DNA of 9,243 nt from an uncultured Erysipelotrichaceae bacterium (lineage in GTDB: Bacteria > Bacillota_I > Bacilli_A > Erysipelotrichales > Erysipelotrichaceae). The stretch is from NCBI GenBank assembly GCA_902795905.1, contig CADBMY010000045.1, positions 1-9,243 of the forward strand, given 5' to 3'. This document shows positions 6,280-9,243 of the stretch, one piece after another. The position numbers and the translations under genes were made by a program. Each line of letters opens with the position of its first letter. Positions within the stretch are counted from its first letter, which is position 1. Under the pieces are notes generated by a model that saw nothing but the letters and a program-made list of their open reading frames with translations, was not told the DNA's origin and did not search any database.

Positions 6280-7101
6280 TTATTTACGAAGATTGTCACT
6301 GTCGAGAAGCGTTGTCTCGTCTATAATCTCATCAAACAGAGTAGGCTGCTCCGTGCTGTCACGGAATTCCTCATCTCTGATCTTCAGAATATCATCGAGA
6401 GAGAAATCAGGAAGTGCATCTTCTGTTTCCTGTTTATCTTCAGTAACAACCGTCTCTTCCATGCGGTTGGACTTCTCCACCGTATCCTGGATCCTGCTCG
6501 GTTCTGCTTCCTTGCTCATACCGTAGATCGGTGAAATGACCTTGGATACATTATCGTTCATGCCGGGAGAGGTCATCGGTGATTTCGCCTTGCCGGTCGT
6601 CTGCAGAGCATCAATATCCTTCTCATCTACACCGAACATCGGGCTGATGACAGGTGTAAACTCATAAGCAGGTGTCTGTTTTCTCGGCTTGGCAGATGCC
6701 TGTTCCTTGGGTCTTGCGGGTGCTGCAGGATTCGGTGCTGCCGGACGCTGCTGGGGCTGTGTCTGCGGCATGGTACTTCCGGGCACATGCAGATTCATTG
6801 TCTCGTCATTGACATCATCAACAGTAAGACCAAAACCTGCAGGCTTTTCCTGCTTCGGTTCTTCATATACCTGCTGTACAGGCTCTTCCCTTCTCTGATT
6901 GATCATGAAATTGGGAACAGCCGGTGCCTGCTGCTGCACAGGTCTCTCTTTAACCTGCTGCATGACAGGACGCTGTTCTGCAGGTCTCTCCGTATATGTC
7001 TGGGCCGGACGTTTAACAGGCTCCGGCTCGGGGATCACTTCCTCTACTACCTCTTCTTCTTCCTCAAATAAAAGGTTCTGTAACTTCTTAAAAACACTCA
7101 T
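6280..7101 (-). CDS. Acidic, proline/glutamine-rich disordered protein next to murC, function unknown
   Basis: Not recognised. The product is 273 residues with no membrane span, signal peptide or Walker motif. It begins MSVFKKLQNLLFEEEEE, a short amphipathic helix followed by a run of glutamates, then a low-complexity region (about 25-140) rich in Pro, Gln, Glu and Ala. Two copies of an ordered-looking motif follow: VISPMFGV (151-158) and VISPIYGM (188-195), 37 residues apart. The C-terminal part is acidic with two hydrophobic helices (DFSLDDILKI, about 232-241; LFDEIIDETTLL, about 255-266). The start is ATG 7101, with GGTGAG about 6 nt upstream and a good promoter at 7127-7155. In Bacillus the gene before murC encodes the FtsK-like translocase SftA, which also has a long disordered N-terminus. 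This protein could be the remnant or a functional replacement of such an N-terminal region, but that is positional inference only. Confidence 0.8.
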   Translation of the reverse strand: MSVFKKLQNLLFEEEEEVVEEVIPEPEPVKRPAQTYTERPAEQRPVMQQVKERPVQQQAPAVPNFMINQRREEPVQQVYEEPKQEKPAGFGLTVDDVNDETMNLHVPGSTMPQTQPQQRPAAPNPAAPARPKEQASAKPRKQTPAYEFTPVISPMFGVDEKDIDALQTTGKAKSPMTSPGMNDNVSKVISPIYGMSKEAEPSRIQDTVEKSNRMEETVVTEDKQETEDALPDFSLDDILKIRDEEFRDSTEQPTLFDEIIDETTLLDSDNLRK

Positions 7102-7126
7102 GCGGACTCACCATTCCTTCCAATTA

Positions 7127-7155
7127 ATTCTACTCTGTTTTTGTTTTATTGTTAA
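7127..7155 (-). promoter_or_regulatory. Promoter for the acidic protein-murC unit
   Basis: TTAACA (7155-7150), a 17-nt A-rich spacer and TAGAAT (7132-7127); each hexamer matches consensus at five of six positions. Transcription would begin near 7120, about 20 nt before the ATG at 7101. No terminator hairpin is seen after the lipoprotein stop at 7162, so upstream transcripts may also enter. Confidence 0.75.
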
Positions 7156-7161
7156 GATGTA

Positions 7162-7935
7162 TTACCTGTCCTCTTCGATAAATTGATAGTAATCATACTC
7201 ATCGGATTCTATTCTGCGCTTGGAATAGTCAAGAGACTGGTAGCTTTCATAGTTCTGCAGATCACCGACTTCACCGATCGCAGTCGTATTGTCCGGGAAC
7301 AGTTCGGCAATTGCACCGCTTTCCGGGGCAATGAACTGGAACAATTCGATCGGCTTGCGTTTGTAGGAGATATCCTGGCGGTTGGAGAAGGCTGCCACGA
7401 CTTCGTCATGGTCCACCTTGACACTCTTTGCCACCCTCAGCATGGCTCCGGCCACATCCGCCGCATCACACTCGGCACTGACCGCATACGCTTCCACTGC
7501 ATCCGTCTGCAGCGAGATCAGGCAGGAGCCGTCTTCACTCCTGTAGATCAAAATCGCATACGGGTGTTCGCTGCCGTCACTGGCAGTATAACTGCCGGTG
7601 CTGCCGGCCGCCGGTGTACCGCTGATCTCTGCCTTTACAGCCTCCGTATCGCTGTAATACTCACCGTTGATCACATCCGCGATCTTCAGATTCATCACAA
7701 ACTTCGTACCGTTATACGAAAAGGTATTCCCGGCTGTATGGGAGTCGATCCTGCCCAGCGTAGGCTCTGCGTAATAGGCATAGTATTTATGGTTGTAGTT
7801 CGGCAGCGGCGCATTCGTTCCAAGACTGTTCTCCACACGGATATCGAGTCTTTCCTGCAGGGATGCCGGCATTTCGGCACAGCCGCAGGCAACGGTCAGA
7901 AAAGCTGCTGCCAATACTCTGATCAGTTTTTTCAT
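7162..7935 (-). CDS. Predicted lipoprotein of unknown function
   Basis: Not recognised. From ATG 7935 (an adjacent ATG at 7938 is equally possible) the product is 257 residues. It has a classic export signal MKKLIRVLAAAFLTVACGC with cysteines at 17 and 19; the first (TVAC) or the second (ACGC) could be the lipidated residue, and neither is an ideal lipobox. The mature domain is mixed alpha/beta with repeated aromatic residues (YNHKYYAYYAEPTLGR near the start), and ends in a very acidic, tyrosine-rich tail (SDEYDYYQFIEEDR). The frame is open to 8016, but that would overlap trmB and place the signal peptide internally. It starts 19 nt after the trmB stop with only a weak ribosome binding site, so it may depend on trmB transcription and translation. 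It shows no evident similarity to the lipoprotein at 539-1105. Confidence 0.78.
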   Translation of the reverse strand: MKKLIRVLAAAFLTVACGCAEMPASLQERLDIRVENSLGTNAPLPNYNHKYYAYYAEPTLGRIDSHTAGNTFSYNGTKFVMNLKIADVINGEYYSDTEAVKAEISGTPAAGSTGSYTASDGSEHPYAILIYRSEDGSCLISLQTDAVEAYAVSAECDAADVAGAMLRVAKSVKVDHDEVVAAFSNRQDISYKRKPIELFQFIAPESGAIAELFPDNTTAIGEVGDLQNYESYQSLDYSKRRIESDEYDYYQFIEEDR

Positions 7936-7954
7936 CATCGCTATTTTATCATAT

Positions 7955-8599
7955 TTACCTGGGTTCGACGATGATCCTGTTGATCGGTATGCCCTGATCC
8001 ATGAATCTCTGCTCATATTCCGTCACGGCATCTTCAGGATGCGGATTCCTGCGGAAATCCACGGAGATATCCAACAGCCGGAAATCATTATCCAGAAAGT
8101 ATTTGACCGAATCCTCAAACAGATCCTTGTTGTCGGTCTTCATGATGATCTTACCATGCGGCGAAAGCAGCTTCCTGTACATACCGAGAAAGCGTGTACT
8201 GGAGAGTCTGCGCTTATGTGTGTATTTCTTCGGCCAGGGATCGGAAAAGTTCAGGTGGATCACATCGATCTCCCCTTCCGCAAACCAGTCTTCCATGTAT
8301 TCGGCATTGCCGACGATCATCCTGGTATTGCTGTAGTTTTCCAGTCCTTCCTCAACCGCCTTGCGGACAGCGACAGCTGCTGCGCTGACATCCCGCTCGA
8401 TGCCGACCCAGCTCTCTTCCGGATACATCTTTGCCATGTGCAGAAGATAATCACCCTTGCCAAAGCCAAGTTCCGCATGCAGAACACCGCCCTGAAGCAA
8501 TTCCCGCCACCTGCCGGCATACACCGCGGGATCCTTCAGTGCGTAATCACTGTGCTCTTCAAGATAGGGCTCTGCCCACTTCTTTTTCCTCATGCGCAT
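7955..8599 (-). CDS. trmB: tRNA (guanine-N7-)-methyltransferase
   Basis: This SAM-dependent enzyme makes m7G46 in the variable loop of tRNAs. The product is 214 residues, standard for bacterial TrmB. Seen: the SAM-binding loop ELGFGKGDY (43-51), the acidic end of strand 2 GIERD (66-70), the family signature FSDPWPKKYTHKRRL (118-132), TDN (155-157), and the C-terminal TEYEQRF (193-199). The start at ATG 8599 is chosen because GGAGG lies 7 nt upstream. The frame runs on to 8728, but the extra residues are AT-rich promoter DNA with no family counterpart; ATG 8593 is a less well-spaced alternative. A lipoprotein gene follows after 19 nt. All expected motif residues are present. Confidence 0.97.
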   Translation of the reverse strand: MRMRKKKWAEPYLEEHSDYALKDPAVYAGRWRELLQGGVLHAELGFGKGDYLLHMAKMYPEESWVGIERDVSAAAVAVRKAVEEGLENYSNTRMIVGNAEYMEDWFAEGEIDVIHLNFSDPWPKKYTHKRRLSSTRFLGMYRKLLSPHGKIIMKTDNKDLFEDSVKYFLDNDFRLLDISVDFRRNPHPEDAVTEYEQRFMDQGIPINRIIVEPR

Positions 8600-8627
8600 A
8601 ATACTGCCTCCGTGTTTTGACAATGTC

Positions 8628-8633
8628 ATTATA
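8628..8633 (-). promoter_or_regulatory. Candidate trmB promoter (-10 element)
   Basis: A perfect TATAAT lies on the minus strand (8633-8628), about 30 nt before the trmB start. No good -35 is found at 16-18 nt. Just downstream an 11-base inverted repeat, TGACA-A-TGTCA (8618-8628), covers the predicted transcription start region and could be an operator. Confidence 0.55.
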
Positions 8634-8651
8634 GTAACAGAAATATGTGTT

Positions 8652-8676
8652 CTGTACAAAAACTGTATACTGTATA
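8652..8676 (+). repeat. Short direct repeats CTGTACA / CTGTATA / CTGTATA
   Basis: In the middle of the divergent intergenic region are CTGTACA (8652-8658) and a tandem pair CTGTATA (8663-8669 and 8670-8676). The block is flanked by inverted GTGTT (8647-8651) and AACAC (8676-8680). This could be a protein binding site acting on trmB, the PLP enzyme gene, or both. In AT-rich DNA of this size chance is also possible. Confidence 0.4.
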
Positions 8677-8702
8677 ACACGTGAAATATTCTGTTGCATA
8701 AT
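8674..8702 (+). promoter_or_regulatory. Candidate promoter of the MalY/PatB-like gene
   Basis: ATAACA (8674-8679, four of six to TTGACA), a 17-nt spacer, and CATAAT (8697-8702, five of six to TATAAT). The start would be near 8709, giving a leader of about 50 nt. An alternative pairing with TTGCAT (8694-8699) and a -10 near 8717-8725 has poorer spacing. The 160 bp between trmB and this gene otherwise hold only the promoters and short repeats listed. Confidence 0.4.
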
Positions 8703-8760
8703 GACATAAATATTATTAAGATAATCATAGAACATAAGGTTCATGAAAAAGGAGGAAACA

Positions 8761-9243
8761 ATGAAGTACAATTTTGACGAAGTTGTAGACCGCATTCATG
8801 AAGAAGGAAGTTACTCTTCCAAATGGTCCAATAATGAAAGAATGGCAGCGATGTTCCTTACGGACAAACTCCCTGAGGACAGACTCTGCTTCTTCGTTGC
8901 GGACATGGACTTCAGATGCGCGCCGCAGATCATCGATGCTCTGACAAAAGAAGCACAGCACGGTATCTTCGGTTATTCACAGGCTCCGAAAGCGTATTTC
9001 GAAGCAGTATGTCGCTGGGAGAATGACAGATTCGGTCTGCAGGTCAAGCCTGAAGAGATCCGCTGCGCTCACGGTGCTCACAGTGCCATTGTCGAGGCAA
9101 TCGAAAAACTGACAAAAGTAGGTGACGGTGTTATCGTTCCGCAGCCTACATATTACTACAATCAGGATGTTACCGGTGTCGGCAGACACTATGTCGGCTT
9201 CCAGATGAAGAATGACAACGGTTACTATACATTTGACTGGGAA
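8761..9243 (+). CDS. MalY/PatB-family PLP-dependent enzyme (aminotransferase fold, C-S lyase type), N-terminal part
   Basis: This partial gene has 161 codons visible and is cut by the right edge, so the PLP-binding lysine is outside the window. It begins at ATG 8761 behind a perfect AGGAGG at about 6 nt. Seen: MKYNFDEVVDR at the N-terminus, SKWSNNE (20-26), VADMDF (46-51) and HGIFGY (67-72), all hallmarks of MalY/PatB cystathionine beta-lyases. The family cleaves cystathionine or related thioethers to a thiol, pyruvate and ammonia; some members are regulators or act on cysteine conjugates. Two places differ from the usual family sequence: CAHGAHSAI (102-110), where a Pro-Gly-Val stretch is common, and QPTYYYN (128-134), where PVYxPF is common. 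The substrate may therefore differ from cystathionine. It is transcribed away from trmB. Confidence 0.88.
   Translation, partial: MKYNFDEVVDRIHEEGSYSSKWSNNERMAAMFLTDKLPEDRLCFFVADMDFRCAPQIIDALTKEAQHGIFGYSQAPKAYFEAVCRWENDRFGLQVKPEEIRCAHGAHSAIVEAIEKLTKVGDGVIVPQPTYYYNQDVTGVGRHYVGFQMKNDNGYYTFDWE

Noticed and set aside
7939..8016. Extended start of the second lipoprotein, overlapping trmB
   Set aside because: It would place the export signal in the middle of the protein and read through the end of trmB.
8600..8728. N-terminal extension of TrmB up to 8728
   Set aside because: The extra residues are encoded by AT-rich promoter DNA and have no counterpart in TrmB proteins. The ATG at 8599 has GGAGG at proper spacing.
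1..9243. CRISPR arrays, insertion sequences, tRNA genes or defence systems
   Set aside because: No regularly spaced repeats, transposase-like proteins, terminal inverted repeats or cloverleaf sequences were seen when reading both strands.

Overview
The window looks like chromosomal DNA from a low-to-mid GC Bacillota (Firmicutes). The evidence is a complete T-box leader in front of tyrS, strong GGAGG-type ribosome binding sites, sigma-A-like promoters, and a gene order that parallels the murC-ytxG-ytxH-ccpA-tyrS neighbourhood of Bacillus. A member of Erysipelotrichales or a relative is possible from the general character of the proteins, but that is a guess and was not tested. No mobile element, CRISPR array, phage gene, tRNA or rRNA was found.

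Almost everything is on the minus strand, so the genes read from right to left. At the right end is a short divergent intergenic region (8600-8760). The start of a MalY/PatB-like PLP enzyme leaves it on the plus strand, and trmB (tRNA m7G46 methyltransferase) leaves it on the minus strand. After trmB come a predicted lipoprotein of unknown function (7162-7935), then, behind its own good promoter, an acidic and proline-rich disordered protein (6280-7101) joined by 9 nt to murC (4960-6270). Another good promoter (4930-4957) starts an apparent operon of a DUF948/YtxG-type membrane protein (4433-4903), an all-helical repeat protein (3709-4440) and a LacI-family regulator, probably CcpA (2694-3686). 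The promoter of tyrS sits on the stop codon of ccpA. It is followed by a T-box riboswitch with a UAC tyrosine specifier, its antiterminator motif and its terminator, then tyrS itself (1175-2428) and a tetraloop terminator. To the left, a second predicted lipoprotein (539-1105), apparently with its own extended -10 promoter and perhaps a leaderless GTG start, overlaps a MurJ/SpoVB-type lipid flippase (1-542, cut by the window edge) by four bases.

Functionally this is mostly housekeeping: peptidoglycan precursor synthesis (MurC), a lipid-II-type flippase candidate, tyrosyl-tRNA supply under tRNA-sensing control, tRNA modification, and global carbon regulation. The parts that are less ordinary are four proteins of unknown function embedded in this conserved block: two lipoproteins, a disordered protein carrying two copies of a VISP-[MI]-[FY]-G motif next to murC, and a five-unit helical repeat protein at the position of YtxH. 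I see no clear new defence or mobile system. The best leads are these uncharacterised envelope-linked proteins and the regulatory details.
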